Source: an uncultured Anaerolineae bacterium (GTDB taxonomy: Bacteria > Chloroflexota > Anaerolineae > J036 > Brachytrichaceae). From it: 61,379 nt of DNA. A program made the translations under genes and the position numbers. A model generated the notes under the pieces. The model had not been told where the DNA came from, ran no database searches, and worked only from the letters and a program-made list of their open reading frames with translations. Positions 43,355 through 52,655 of the stretch are shown piece by piece (position 1 is the first letter of the stretch; each line of letters starts with the position of its first letter). The DNA lies in NCBI GenBank assembly GCA_937959265.1, contig CALGMA010000035.1, positions 1 to 61,379 of the forward strand, in the 5' to 3' direction.

Positions 43355-45988
43355 GTGATTCGAGGTCTTACCGAGCAAGAGGTCATCGAGCGCCGCAGCC
43401 GGGGGCTGGGCAACCAGGCTGCGCCGTCCACCAGCCGCACCGTCGGCGATATCCTGCGCCAGAACATCTTCACCAGCATCAACGTCATCATCTTTTCGAT
43501 TGCGGTGGCGTTGGCAGTGCTGGGCAACATCGGCGACGCCATCACTAGCGGCGGCCTGGTCTTCATCAATTCCATCGTCGGCATCATTCAGGAGTTGCGT
43601 GCCAAGCGCCAGCTCGACCGCATCGCGCTGCTCAGCCGTCCGAAGGTCCTCGTCTTGCGTCGCGACCCGGCCGGCGACGATCCACAGGCGCGCGATGTCG
43701 GCGTCGAGCGAGCCGTGGATCCGTCCGAGCTGGTCAAGGACGACATCCTCGCGCTGTATCCCGGCGAGCAGGTGGTGCTGGACGGCGTGATCGTAGACGG
43801 TATAGCCGAAGTGGACGAATCGCTGCTCACCGGCGAATCCGACCTGGTGCCGAAGAAAGCAGGCGACCGCGTCCTCTCCGGTAGCTTTTGCGTGACAGGG
43901 CGCGCGCACTATCGCGCCGAGAAAGTCGGCATGCAAAGCTACGCGAACCAGCTCGCGGGCAAGGCGCGCGCGTTCAAGGCGGTGAGGACGCCGTTGCAGC
44001 GCGAGATTAACTTCGTGTTGCGTCTGTTGATGGTGATCGCGCTGGTGATCGGCTTCATGATGTTCGTGTCGTCGGTGGTCAATCGTCTGCCGACGATCCG
44101 CAGCGTACAAGCTGCTGCAGTCATCGCCGGCATCGTACCCAACGGCCTGGTCATGGCCATCCTCGTCGCCTATTCGCTCGGTGCGGTGCGCATCGCGCGC
44201 CAGGGCGCGCTGGTACAACAAACCAATGCCATCGAATCGCTCAGCCATGTGGACGTGCTGTGCACTGATAAGACCGGCACGCTCACGGCTAACCGGATTC
44301 ACTATCATGCGTGCATCCCGTTCGAGATTGAAGCGGCAACGCTCGAACGCATTGCTGCCGACTTCGCTTCCAGCGCGACCACGATCAACCGCACCAGCGA
44401 GGCGCTCATCCACGCACTGGGCGGGCGGACACTGCCGTTCGCCGACGAAGCCCCTTTCTCCTCGGCACGTCGCTGGAGCGCGCTGGCATTCGACAACGCA
44501 CGCTATCGCGGCGCGTATGTGATGGGCGCGCCGGAGGCGCTATATGATTCGCTGGCCGTGCATCCCGACGCGCTCGAACAACGCGTCGGCGCCCTGGCCC
44601 GCCGGGGGCTGCGCGTGTTGCTGTTCGCTCATCGCCCCGACGTGCTCACGCTGCACGATGCGCACGGGAGCGTCGCCTTGCCGGATGGCCTCGTCCCGCT
44701 GGGGTTACTCGTCTTTAGCGAAGAGTTGCGACCCGAAGCAAAGGAGACCGTCGAGCGTTTCCGCAAAGCCGGCGTCCGCCTCAAGGTCATTTCGGGCGAC
44801 GACCCGGATACGGTAGCGGCGCTGGCCCGACAGGCTAGCTTACCTGATGGCGCAAAACACTATTCGGGTGCCGACCTGGAGAAAATGTCGCCAGCTATGT
44901 TCGCCCAGGCCGCCGAGGAAGGGGTGATCTTCGGGCGCATCACGCCGGAGCAAAAGGAAAGGCTGGTGGATGCGCTGCAGAGCCGTGGTCACTACGTGGC
45001 GATGATCGGCGATGGCGTGAACGACATCCTCGCGCTGAAGAAAGCCAAGCTCGGCATCGCTATGCAGAGCGGCAGCAGTGCCACGCGCGGCGTGGCCGAT
45101 ATTGTCTTGCTGAACGATTCGTTCGCCTCGCTGGCGCCGGCCTTCACCGAGGGGCAGCGTATCGTGAATGGGATGAAAGACATCTTCAGCTTGTTCCTCA
45201 CGCGCTGCTTCTATGTCGCAATGATCATCGTCGCCACCGGCTTTGTCGGCATGGGCTTCCCCTTCGGCCCGCGCAACATCACGCTGCTCACGTTGCTCAC
45301 CGTCGGCATCCCCACCATCGCCCTGGCATACTGGTCCAGGCCTGCGCAGGTGAAGGGCAAGTTGCTGCGCTCGGTGTGGCCGTTCGTCGTGCCGGCGTCG
45401 CTCTCGGTGCTGGTCTTCGGCTTGATCGCCTACGTCATTGCCTTCGGCGTCGTGGATGGCCGCATGCTCAGGATGCTGGTCACGCCCCAAGACATCATCG
45501 CCTTCCAGGAAGCCGTGGCCGGCGCTTACAACGTAGACGTGAGTACGCCGGAGCGCTTGTCGTTCCAGGTGGCCAACATCGCCGCGCAGTCGGTGGTCAC
45601 GCTGTTCTCACTGATGTCCGGGCTGTTGCTGGTGGTGTTCGTGCAGCCGCCGTTTCGATTCCTAGCCGGTGGCCGGCCCTATAGCGGCGATAAGAAGATG
45701 TCGCTGCTGGCGTTGGGCCTATTCATTACCTTCTTGATCGGCTGGCACATCTCGTTCCTGCGTCGGTTCTTCGCTGTCGCCATCCCGCCCGACCCCCTTG
45801 TGCTGGTCACCATCCTCATCTTCACGCTGGTTTGGGCGGTGACGCTGCTGTTGATCTGGAAGCAGCGTTGGTATGAGCGCTTCCTGTTGGGCCGCAACGT
45901 GGTTGCGCCGGCTGCGCCGCGGCCCGCCCAGCCGAAGATCATCCTTGGCCTTCGCAGGCGCCATCAGCCCGACCACCGAAGAAGTTGA
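43355..45988 (+). CDS. CtpE-like P-type cation ATPase
   Basis: An 877-residue ion pump. Visible are the 'LTGES' actuator motif (158-162), membrane helix 4 motif 'IVPNGL' (260-265), phosphorylation site Asp305 in 'CTDKTGTLT', 'SGDDPDT' and the hinge 'MIGDGVNDILALKKA'. About ten helices are expected, with an extra hydrophobic C-terminal part. The opening ('GLTEQEVIERRSRGLGN', 'QNIFTSINVI') and the 'IIQELRAKRQLDR' loop match mycobacterial CtpE, a calcium-uptake ATPase, by recollection. Pro-Asn-Gly-Leu replaces the P2 'PEGL', so ion choice cannot be read off. GTG start at 43355, 19 nt after the previous gene. Confidence 0.9.
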   Translation: MIRGLTEQEVIERRSRGLGNQAAPSTSRTVGDILRQNIFTSINVIIFSIAVALAVLGNIGDAITSGGLVFINSIVGIIQELRAKRQLDRIALLSRPKVLVLRRDPAGDDPQARDVGVERAVDPSELVKDDILALYPGEQVVLDGVIVDGIAEVDESLLTGESDLVPKKAGDRVLSGSFCVTGRAHYRAEKVGMQSYANQLAGKARAFKAVRTPLQREINFVLRLLMVIALVIGFMMFVSSVVNRLPTIRSVQAAAVIAGIVPNGLVMAILVAYSLGAVRIARQGALVQQTNAIESLSHVDVLCTDKTGTLTANRIHYHACIPFEIEAATLERIAADFASSATTINRTSEALIHALGGRTLPFADEAPFSSARRWSALAFDNARYRGAYVMGAPEALYDSLAVHPDALEQRVGALARRGLRVLLFAHRPDVLTLHDAHGSVALPDGLVPLGLLVFSEELRPEAKETVERFRKAGVRLKVISGDDPDTVAALARQASLPDGAKHYSGADLEKMSPAMFAQAAEEGVIFGRITPEQKERLVDALQSRGHYVAMIGDGVNDILALKKAKLGIAMQSGSSATRGVADIVLLNDSFASLAPAFTEGQRIVNGMKDIFSLFLTRCFYVAMIIVATGFVGMGFPFGPRNITLLTLLTVGIPTIALAYWSRPAQVKGKLLRSVWPFVVPASLSVLVFGLIAYVIAFGVVDGRMLRMLVTPQDIIAFQEAVAGAYNVDVSTPERLSFQVANIAAQSVVTLFSLMSGLLLVVFVQPPFRFLAGGRPYSGDKKMSLLALGLFITFLIGWHISFLRRFFAVAIPPDPLVLVTILIFTLVWAVTLLLIWKQRWYERFLLGRNVVAPAAPRPAQPKIILGLRRRHQPDHRRS

Positions 45989-46019
45989 GGCCGGGAAGAT
46001 CACTTCCCCCAGCAACTGG

Positions 46020-46538
46020 TTATGCGTGGGGCTGTTGCTCCAACGATGGATTCGCCATGATCATCTCGCGCGCGATGATCGCGACTGCTGCGGTTAGCCC
46101 CATCACGAATGTCGCCAGTGTCAGCACGTCGGCGCGGGTGATCCCCGGCGGCAAGGTGAGCGCAGCAAAAAGCATGACCGGCGCAGCGACCAGGCCGGTT
46201 AGCACGCCGCCGACCAGCGCGGCGCGCCGCTCCATCAGCACATAGCCGGCGATCAGCGGCAGCACGATGTAGATCGGCCAGTTTACGCCGTTGACATAGC
46301 CCTGCACGAACTGGCGCGGCGTGAGGAAGAGCGCCGTCTGCGCCGTTAGCCCGTAGGCTGCGGCGCGTGGATGGCGCCGCGCCAGCCAAAGGAAGAATGG
46401 GATGAGCGCGAGGTCGGCCAGGCTGAAGACAATGCTGATCGGGTGGCGCAGCGTGAACAGCACGATGAGCAGGAAGCCGGCTGCGACAATCGCCTTGACG
46501 ATCGCCACCGTGCGGATTCGGCGTTGGATTTCCATCAT
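46020..46538 (-). CDS. Small integral membrane protein (172 aa), unknown function
   Basis: About five or six hydrophobic helices make up nearly the whole protein ('AIVAAGFLLIVLFTL', 'IVFSLADLALIPFFLWLA', 'LVGGVLTGLVAAPVMLFAAL', 'VLTLATFVMGLTAAVAIIA'). It resembles sensory or anchoring membrane modules without an attached output domain. The ATG at 46538 overlaps the murJ stop (TGATG), so the two are translationally coupled. That hints at a role in the envelope with MurJ, but I do not recognise a family. A second ATG three bases on is equally possible. Confidence 0.75.
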   Translation of the reverse strand: MMEIQRRIRTVAIVKAIVAAGFLLIVLFTLRHPISIVFSLADLALIPFFLWLARRHPRAAAYGLTAQTALFLTPRQFVQGYVNGVNWPIYIVLPLIAGYVLMERRAALVGGVLTGLVAAPVMLFAALTLPPGITRADVLTLATFVMGLTAAVAIIAREMIMANPSLEQQPHA

Positions 46539-48202
46539 CAAATCCCAAACCGCCGGCGCACGGCGCTGCTGACCGCCATCCACTCCGGGATGCGCAACGC
46601 CGATGCGCACAGGGCATACACAGCGCTACCGGCCAGCGCTGCGCCGATGGCGACCGACGCTTGCGCCCCCGGTGTCTCCAGCCCGAAGCGCGCCAGCAAT
46701 GCCGACATGACTAGCCATACTGCGCCGCCCATCACCAACGAGGCCAAGCAGGCCTTTGCGATCAAGCCGGCCAACCCGTAGCCGCTCAGGCCGCCGATCT
46801 TACGCCACAGGAAGAATCCCATGAGCGTCGCGTCCACCCCGGTCTTGAGCGAGTTGGCCAGGATCAGGTCGGCCAAGGTGAACGGGCGTATCCCGGCTTG
46901 TGACACCTGGGCCAGCCCGCCGATGAGGACTAGGTAGAACGCTGTCGAGACTAGCCCGATCAGCGTCGGTGTGCGCGTATCGCGTCGGGCGTAGAACGCA
47001 AAAATCAGCGGCGTGTCTATGGCGGCAAACAGCAAACCGGGCGCTGCCGCGCGCAACGCGACGGCCGTGTAGGCCGTGCTCTCTGCCGTGAACGCGCCGT
47101 GTTGAAAGAGCAGCGCGATCACCGGCGTCGCCAGCACGTATAGTCCGACGGTTGCCGGCGCGATCAGCACCCACACCAGCCGCAGCCCTTGCGCCAGGGT
47201 CGCCTTGAACGCCTCGCCGTGCGCCGCCGAGAGCGAAGGCAGGATCGCCGCCGATACGGCGGTGACGATCATGCCCAGTGGGAATTGGATCACCTGAGCG
47301 GCATAGCGCATGGTGGATGGCCCTTCGGCGCTGATGCGGCCGGCGAAGATAAAACTGGCCTGCACGGCGATCTGCGCCAGCGCCAGCCCACCGGCCACCG
47401 GTAGGAACAGCCGGATGACTTGGGACACGCCGGGCAAGCGCCAGTTCAACGACAGCTTGATCGGCACGCCGCGCAGGCCGGGGAGCTGAATCAGCACCTG
47501 TGCTGCGCTGCCGGCTAGCAGCCCCAGCGCCAGCGACGCCACGCTCAGCCGCGACTCGAACAGCGCCATACACGCGATCAGCGCCAGGTTAAAGACCGTG
47601 GCCGTGAACGCCGTGAACCCGAACTTGTGCCGGGCGAAGAGCGCCGCACTCACGATCCCGCTCAGGTTCAAGAACAGGATCGCGGGGATGGTGATGCGCA
47701 GCAGCGATGCCACGAGTTCGGCGTCCTGGTTCGGGCCGCCGCCGATGAGGCGCGCGATCGGTGTCGCGCATAGCCACAAGATGGCGATGAGAACCGACAG
47801 GCCGAGCGTAAACAAACCGATCAACGCGCCGAGCAGTGCGCCAAACTCGCGCCGCCGGGCCTCGTCATCCTCCTGCGCAGCCAGCCCGCTGAACGTCGGC
47901 ACCAGCGCCGAGCTGAGCATGCCGCCTACGAGCAGATCATAGAACTGTGTGGGGATGTTCGCCGCCAGCTCAAAGGCGCTGGCCGCCTGGCCGTTGCCGA
48001 AATAGAACGACTTGACCATCTCGCGCACCAGGCCGATCACGCGGCTGCTCAGGTTGCCAAGCGAGGTGATGGCTGCGGCCCAGGCAATCCGACGTTGGAC
48101 GCCGACAGGATTCGTCCGAGGCGCGTGCTCCGTTGAAGTCGGGTCAGCCGGCAGAGGCGCGAGCGCCGGTGCGGGCAGCGACTCGGGCTCGGTGGCTCGC
48201 AT
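46538..48202 (-). CDS. murJ: Lipid II flippase MurJ (MviN family)
   Basis: Moves lipid-linked peptidoglycan precursor across the membrane. 554 residues with fourteen predicted helices. The family opening is present ('TSLGNLSSRVIGLVREMVKSFYFG', about 48-72), as is 'ALVPTFSGLAAQEDDEARR' with the cytoplasmic loop. An N-terminal Pro-rich tail of about 35 residues is extra. ATG 48202 is chosen because TAGAAT (48216-48211) lies eight nt upstream, which implies a leaderless transcript; the longer frame from 48247 has no support. Downstream coupling to the small membrane protein. Confidence 0.95.
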   Translation of the reverse strand: MRATEPESLPAPALAPLPADPTSTEHAPRTNPVGVQRRIAWAAAITSLGNLSSRVIGLVREMVKSFYFGNGQAASAFELAANIPTQFYDLLVGGMLSSALVPTFSGLAAQEDDEARRREFGALLGALIGLFTLGLSVLIAILWLCATPIARLIGGGPNQDAELVASLLRITIPAILFLNLSGIVSAALFARHKFGFTAFTATVFNLALIACMALFESRLSVASLALGLLAGSAAQVLIQLPGLRGVPIKLSLNWRLPGVSQVIRLFLPVAGGLALAQIAVQASFIFAGRISAEGPSTMRYAAQVIQFPLGMIVTAVSAAILPSLSAAHGEAFKATLAQGLRLVWVLIAPATVGLYVLATPVIALLFQHGAFTAESTAYTAVALRAAAPGLLFAAIDTPLIFAFYARRDTRTPTLIGLVSTAFYLVLIGGLAQVSQAGIRPFTLADLILANSLKTGVDATLMGFFLWRKIGGLSGYGLAGLIAKACLASLVMGGAVWLVMSALLARFGLETPGAQASVAIGAALAGSAVYALCASALRIPEWMAVSSAVRRRFGI

Positions 48203-48210
48203 GATGCCGG

Positions 48211-48216
48211 ATTCTA
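48211..48216 (-). promoter_or_regulatory. -10 box (TAGAAT) giving a probable leaderless start for murJ
   Basis: TAGAAT on the minus strand ends eight nt before ATG 48202. No ribosome binding site. Confidence 0.45.
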
Positions 48217-48319
48217 CGCCCTGAGAGAGCCATGCTGCGGAGCGCACACTGTGCCTGTCCGCGCTCGCCGTGAAACAGCGTCGCGCCCTCAGCGGTGAGG
48301 AGGCGTATTGTGCAATTCG

Positions 48320-48895
48320 TCAGCCGAAGTAAGCTAGTGCGCGGCGGATCTTCTCTTCGAGGTCGAGTTGTGCGTCGCGTGGCAGCGATGCCAGCGCCTG
48401 TTGCGCCTCGGCCACGCTGTAGCCAAGCGCCGTCAGCGCCGCGATTACCTCGGCATCCATGGCCGAGAGTGGCGCGCTGGCCGGCAGCATGTCCAATCCG
48501 CCCAGCTTGCCGCGAAGCGCGAAGATGATCTTCTCTGCCGTTTTCTTGCCCACGCCGGGCGCGCGGGCGAGCGTCTCGACTTGCTGGTTGGCGATGGCCT
48601 GACGCAACGCATCCGGTGGAAGCGTGGACAGCAACGCCAGCGCCGTGCGCGCGCCGACGCCCTGCACACCCAGCAGCAGCGAGAACAATTCGACCTCTTC
48701 TTCGCCGGCAAAACCGTAGAGCGCCAGCTCGTCCTCGCGGACGATAAGGTGCGTATGCAGATCGCAAGGCCGGCCGGGGGTAAGCGCGTCGAGTGCGGCT
48801 TGCGAGCACAACACGCGAAAGCCCACTCCTTGCACATCCACAATGGCTATCGGGGGCTTGAGGCTGAGCACGACGCCGCGAATTCTGGAAATCAC
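48320..48895 (-). CDS. ruvA: Holliday junction DNA helicase subunit RuvA
   Basis: Tetrameric junction-binding protein that loads RuvB. 191 residues: N-terminal OB fold (1-62, 'MISRIRGVVLSLKPPIAIVDVQGVGF'), two helix-hairpin-helix motifs ('LLGVQGVGARTALALLSTL', 'APGVGKKTAEKIIFALR') and a C-terminal UBA-like domain (about 140-190) that contacts RuvB. GTG start at 48895. It follows ruvC by 46 nt; ruvB is not in the window. Confidence 0.96.
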   Translation of the reverse strand: MISRIRGVVLSLKPPIAIVDVQGVGFRVLCSQAALDALTPGRPCDLHTHLIVREDELALYGFAGEEEVELFSLLLGVQGVGARTALALLSTLPPDALRQAIANQQVETLARAPGVGKKTAEKIIFALRGKLGGLDMLPASAPLSAMDAEVIAALTALGYSVAEAQQALASLPRDAQLDLEEKIRRALAYFG

Positions 48896-48941
48896 AGTGT
48901 GGAGCAGGGCAGTCTGGACGAGCAGATAATGCCGCGCGAAA

Positions 48942-49433
48942 TCAGACGTTCAGTTTGACCCACCGGCGGCTCTGCAGGTGGGTGACGGCGATGGCGAGCG
49001 CGTCGGCTGCGTCGTCGGGTTTGGGGATGGACGGCAGATCGAGCAACAGCCGCACCATCTCCTGCATCTGGCGCTTGTCGGCCTGGCCATAGCCGGAAAC
49101 GGCTTGCTTGACTTGTAAGGGGGTGTACTCATGCACCTCAATCTGCGCGTTGCACAGCGTGAGCAGCACTACACCGCGCGCCTGGCCGACGATCATCGCC
49201 GTCTTGGCGTTGGTGGCGAAGAACAGTTCTTCGACGGCGGCTTCTTTGGGTTGCCAGGTCGCGATCAGCGTGTCGAGTTGCTGCTGTAACATCTGCAGCC
49301 GGCGCGGCAGCGTTTCGCCTTTGGGCGTCTCGATGACGCCATGCGCCAGCGCGATCGGCCGGCCGTCCGCTCCTTCGCGCACGATGCCGTAGCCGGTCGT
49401 CGCGATGCCGGGGTCTATGCCGATAGCGATCAC
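48942..49433 (-). CDS. ruvC: Holliday junction resolvase RuvC
   Basis: RNase H-fold nuclease that cuts four-way junctions. 163 residues. Acidic catalytic residues are visible in 'GIDPGIATTGYG' (Asp7), 'VEELFFATN' (Glu about 68) and the C-terminal 'PDDAADALAIAVTH' pair. GTG start at 49433, three bases after the yebC stop, so tightly coupled. The yebC-ruvC-ruvA order is widespread in bacteria, normally followed by ruvB. Confidence 0.96.
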   Translation of the reverse strand: MIAIGIDPGIATTGYGIVREGADGRPIALAHGVIETPKGETLPRRLQMLQQQLDTLIATWQPKEAAVEELFFATNAKTAMIVGQARGVVLLTLCNAQIEVHEYTPLQVKQAVSGYGQADKRQMQEMVRLLLDLPSIPKPDDAADALAIAVTHLQSRRWVKLNV

Positions 49434-49436
49434 CGG

Positions 49437-50177
49437 TCACGCCGCAACTTCGGCGGGGATCTGCAGGTTGTGATACACCTGCTGCACGTCGTCCATCTCC
49501 TCCAGCGTGTCAATGACGTGGAGGACCTGCTCTGCCTTGTCGCGCTCCAGCTCCATATAGTTGTTCGGCACCAGGGCGATCTCGGCGCTGGCCAGCTCGT
49601 AACCCTGCTTGACGAGCGCCTCGCGCACATCGCGGAAGCTCTCCACGGTGGTGGTGATCTCGATGGCTTCTTCGCCGATGTCAATGTCGTCGGCGCCGGC
49701 CTCGAGCGCGGTTTCAAACACTGCGTCTGGGTTCACCCCATCCTTGCGCTCGATCACGATCACCCCTTTGCGTTGAAACTGCCAGGACACGGCAGCGCCT
49801 TCGAGTTGGCCGCCGGCGCGCGTGAGCACCTTGCGCACTTCAGCCACGGTGCGGTTGCGGTTGTCCGTCAACACCTGAATCATAACGGGCACCTTGTGCG
49901 GCAAGTAGCCCTCGTAGATGATCTCTTCGAGCGCTTCCGCTTCGCCGCCCTGGCCGGTGCCGCGAGCGATGGCGCGTTCGATGTTCTCCTTCGGCATGTT
50001 AGCGGCGCGCGCCTTGTCTATAGCCAGGCGCAGACGGAAGTTGGCGTCGGGGTTGCCGCCGCCTTCACGCGCCGCAATTGTAATTTCGCGGGCGAGCCGG
50101 GTAAACATCGCGCCGCGTTTGGCGTCGTTGGCGCTCTTGGCGCGTTTGATCGTTGCCCATTTGCTATGACCTGACAT
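49437..50177 (-). CDS. YebC/PmpR-family transcription and translation factor
   Basis: A 246-residue YebC-family protein. Members act as regulators near ruvABC, and some (recent work) relieve ribosome stalling at proline stretches. The opening 'MSGHSKWATIKRAKSANDAKRGAMFTRLAREI' and the acidic 'EEIIYEGYLPHKVPVMIQVLTDNRNRT' region are diagnostic. ATG 50177 is set by that opening and by GAGGT about eight nt upstream; the longer frame from 50213 adds non-conserved residues. Confidence 0.95.
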   Translation of the reverse strand: MSGHSKWATIKRAKSANDAKRGAMFTRLAREITIAAREGGGNPDANFRLRLAIDKARAANMPKENIERAIARGTGQGGEAEALEEIIYEGYLPHKVPVMIQVLTDNRNRTVAEVRKVLTRAGGQLEGAAVSWQFQRKGVIVIERKDGVNPDAVFETALEAGADDIDIGEEAIEITTTVESFRDVREALVKQGYELASAEIALVPNNYMELERDKAEQVLHVIDTLEEMDDVQQVYHNLQIPAEVAA

Positions 50178-50240
50178 CGCTCTTACCTCATTCTTGAGAT
50201 GCGCTTTTCCCAACCGCGTGTGAGTTGGACCACCGCAATT

Positions 50241-51788
50241 CTACTTCGCATACTCGATCGCTCGCATCTCGCGCACCACAGTGACCTTGATCTGGCCGGG
50301 ATACTCCATCGTCTCCTCGACGCGCTTGGCGATGTCGCGGCTGAGCTGGATGCACGTCAGATCGTCCACCGCTTCCGGCTTGACGATGACGCGCAGCTCG
50401 CGGCCGGCCTGCACCGCATAGGCTTCGCTCACGCCCTTGAACGACTTGGCGGTCTCCTCGAGCTGGCGCACGCGCTTGACGTAGGTCTCCAGCGTCTCGC
50501 GGCGCGCGCCGGGCCGCGAACCGCTAATCGCGTCGGCGATCTCGACAATCACGGCTTCCAGCGTCTCCTGCGGCACGTCGTGATGGTGCGACTCGACGCA
50601 GTGGATCACCTTTGGATTGATGTTGAACCGGCGCAGCAAGTCCACGCCGAGCTGCACGTGTGTGCCTTCGCTTTCCCGGTCCAGCGCCTTGCCGATGTCG
50701 TGCAGCAGGCCACCCATCTTACACACCTTCACGTCGGCTTTCAACTCGGATGCCAGTAGGCCGGCCAGCTTGGCCGTCTCAACCGAATGGTAGAGCTGGT
50801 TCTGGCCGTAGCTCGTGCGGTACTTCAACCGGCCAAGCGTCTTGACGATCTCCATGGGCAAGCCGGGCACGCCGGCTTCGACTGTGGCGCGTTCGCCTTC
50901 CTCGGCCATGATGTGCTCTACGTCCCGCCGAGCGTCTTCGAGCGCCTTCTCGATGCGCGTGGGATGGATGCGCCCATCGCGCACCAGCGACTCCAACGCG
51001 CGCCGGGCGATCTCGCGCCGCACCGGGTCGAAGCAGGAAATCGTCACCGTCTCCGGCGTGTCGTCCACGATCACGTCCACGCCGGCGGCTTGTTCGAAGG
51101 CCTGCACGTTGCGGCCATTGCGGCCAATGATGCGCCCTTTGGCTTCCTCGCTGGGCAGCTCGATGGTGGCGACTGCGCGCTCAGCCACTACGTCGGTCGC
51201 AACGCGTTGCATGGTCTCGATCACCAGCTTGCGGGCGCGCTGCTCGGCCGTCTCACGCACTTGCGCCTCGACCTCGCGGATCACCCGAGCCATGTCGTTG
51301 CGCGCCGTCTCGCGCACAGCGGCCAGCAATTCGTTGCGCGCGTCTTCGCGCGTCATGCCAGCGACTTCCTCCAGTTTTGCTTCCAGCGCGGCTACCCGCT
51401 CCTTTTGCAGGCGTTCCAGCTCCGCTTCACGCTTATCCAGTGCCGACTGGCGCTGGTTCAGCTTCTTCTCGCGCTGCTCGATGCGTTCGCGTTGAATCTC
51501 CAGCTCTTCGCGACGTTTCTTCAGCCGGTCGTCTTCGCGCTGCAGCTCCAGCCGCTTCTCCTTGATCTCCTGATCCGTCTCGTCGCGAATCTTGATGATT
51601 TCGTCTTTGGCTTCGACCAGCATCTGACGCGCCTTGGCCTGAGCTTCACTCAGCGTCTTCTCCGCCTCGGCGCGCAGCACAGCCCCTTCATCCTTCGCCT
51701 GCTGGCGGCCGACTCGATAAGCCAGCCACCCGACCACTGCCGCTACGATTACCCCGATGACGGCTTCGATCACCATCAATGCATCCAT
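50241..51788 (-). CDS. rny: Ribonuclease Y, membrane-anchored endoribonuclease
   Basis: Initiates mRNA decay at the membrane. 515 residues: an N-terminal helix (about 5-24), a long charged coiled coil (about 28-190), a KH domain with 'GRIIGRNGRN' (about 215-224) and an HD domain with 'HSVETAKLAGLLA' and the His-Asp pair in 'GGLLHDIGKA' (about 358-367). Length matches the family. 'gagaag' precedes the ATG. Located between recX and yebC, all on the minus strand, with 63 nt to yebC. Confidence 0.96.
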   Translation of the reverse strand: MDALMVIEAVIGVIVAAVVGWLAYRVGRQQAKDEGAVLRAEAEKTLSEAQAKARQMLVEAKDEIIKIRDETDQEIKEKRLELQREDDRLKKRREELEIQRERIEQREKKLNQRQSALDKREAELERLQKERVAALEAKLEEVAGMTREDARNELLAAVRETARNDMARVIREVEAQVRETAEQRARKLVIETMQRVATDVVAERAVATIELPSEEAKGRIIGRNGRNVQAFEQAAGVDVIVDDTPETVTISCFDPVRREIARRALESLVRDGRIHPTRIEKALEDARRDVEHIMAEEGERATVEAGVPGLPMEIVKTLGRLKYRTSYGQNQLYHSVETAKLAGLLASELKADVKVCKMGGLLHDIGKALDRESEGTHVQLGVDLLRRFNINPKVIHCVESHHHDVPQETLEAVIVEIADAISGSRPGARRETLETYVKRVRQLEETAKSFKGVSEAYAVQAGRELRVIVKPEAVDDLTCIQLSRDIAKRVEETMEYPGQIKVTVVREMRAIEYAK

Positions 51789-51915
51789 GTGTCTTCTCGC
51801 TGTGAACCGAGCCGTCGGGCAAAGGAGTTGATAGTTCTTTCAGCGTGCGTGCGTCAATTCTATGATGATCTCATGCTCAAATCGTTCGATCAACGCGAAT
51901 CTGGCGCAAATGACT

Positions 51916-52548
51916 TCAACGATCAACATCCCTCTCTACCGACGACTCAACCTGTTGCATGGCGCGCTCGATCGTCTCGTAGTCGAATCCCTTGCGCGCC
52001 AAATAGTCGTATAACTTGCGTTTGCGCTCCAGCGGCACAAGGCCCCGAAGCTTGGGCAGGCGTTGCATTGCAGCGCGATAGGCGGCGTCTTCCTCATCCA
52101 CCTCCTCTAAGGCCGCTTCAATGTCTGCACTGCTCACGCCCTTCTGGCGCAGCTCCCAGGCGATCATGCGCTTGCTGCGCGGGCTAACACGCATCCGGCT
52201 ATCCACCCAGGCCCGGCTGAACGCATCGTCGTCCAGCAAGCCAGCCTCTTTCAAGCGCTCGACGACTGCAGCGATGGCTGCGTCGTCGGCGCCGGCACGC
52301 TTCAGCCGGCGCTGCACTTCGCGCACGCTCCGCGGGCGGTATGCAATCAAGTCCAGCGCACGCAAGCGGGCTTGCTCCATCTTGTCGGCGGCTCGAAGTT
52401 TGGCAATTTCATCGTCGCTTAACGTTTGGCCGACTTTCAGCCAAACCGCATGCACCAGCGCCAGGCCAAACGCGAACTGGCCGTCTAGATAGACGTTCAC
52501 GCGCTCCTTCCCACGTTGCGCTTTCAGGGCAGTGATCACGCCTGCCAT
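51916..52548 (-). CDS. recX: Regulatory protein RecX
   Basis: Modulator of RecA filaments. 210 residues with three-helix repeats: 'ALDLIAYRPRSVREVQRRL' (about 67-85) and 'DDDAFSRAWVDSRMRVSPRSKRMIAWELRQKGV' (about 105-137) are typical. recA is not in the window. ATG 52548 with 'agga' four nt upstream; TAAAAT at 52564-52559 lies ten nt before it, so the leader is very short. Divergent from the auracyanin gene. Confidence 0.93.
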   Translation of the reverse strand: MAGVITALKAQRGKERVNVYLDGQFAFGLALVHAVWLKVGQTLSDDEIAKLRAADKMEQARLRALDLIAYRPRSVREVQRRLKRAGADDAAIAAVVERLKEAGLLDDDAFSRAWVDSRMRVSPRSKRMIAWELRQKGVSSADIEAALEEVDEEDAAYRAAMQRLPKLRGLVPLERKRKLYDYLARKGFDYETIERAMQQVESSVERDVDR

Positions 52549-52603
52549 TTATCCTATGATTTTAGTGCAAGCCGTCACTGGGTAGCAGACGTGATCGGGT
52601 TGA

Positions 52604-52629
52604 TGATATACTGCCTACTCGTTGTAGGC
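52604..52629 (+). promoter_or_regulatory. Extended -10 promoter and start-site hairpin of the auracyanin gene
   Basis: TGA-TATACT at 52604-52612 is an extended -10. Directly after it GCCTAC (52613-52618) and GTAGGC (52624-52629) form a 6-bp inverted repeat around the expected start site. It could be an operator or a 5' stabilising hairpin. A strong ribosome binding site (agaaaggag) follows at about 52636-52645. Confidence 0.5.
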
Positions 52630-52655
52630 ATAACTTAGAAAGGAGTTCTTCAAAG

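Noticed and set aside
50787..52187. A 466-codon plus-strand frame
   Set aside because: It is antisense to rny and recX, with repetitive Leu/Phe readings of the coiled coil.
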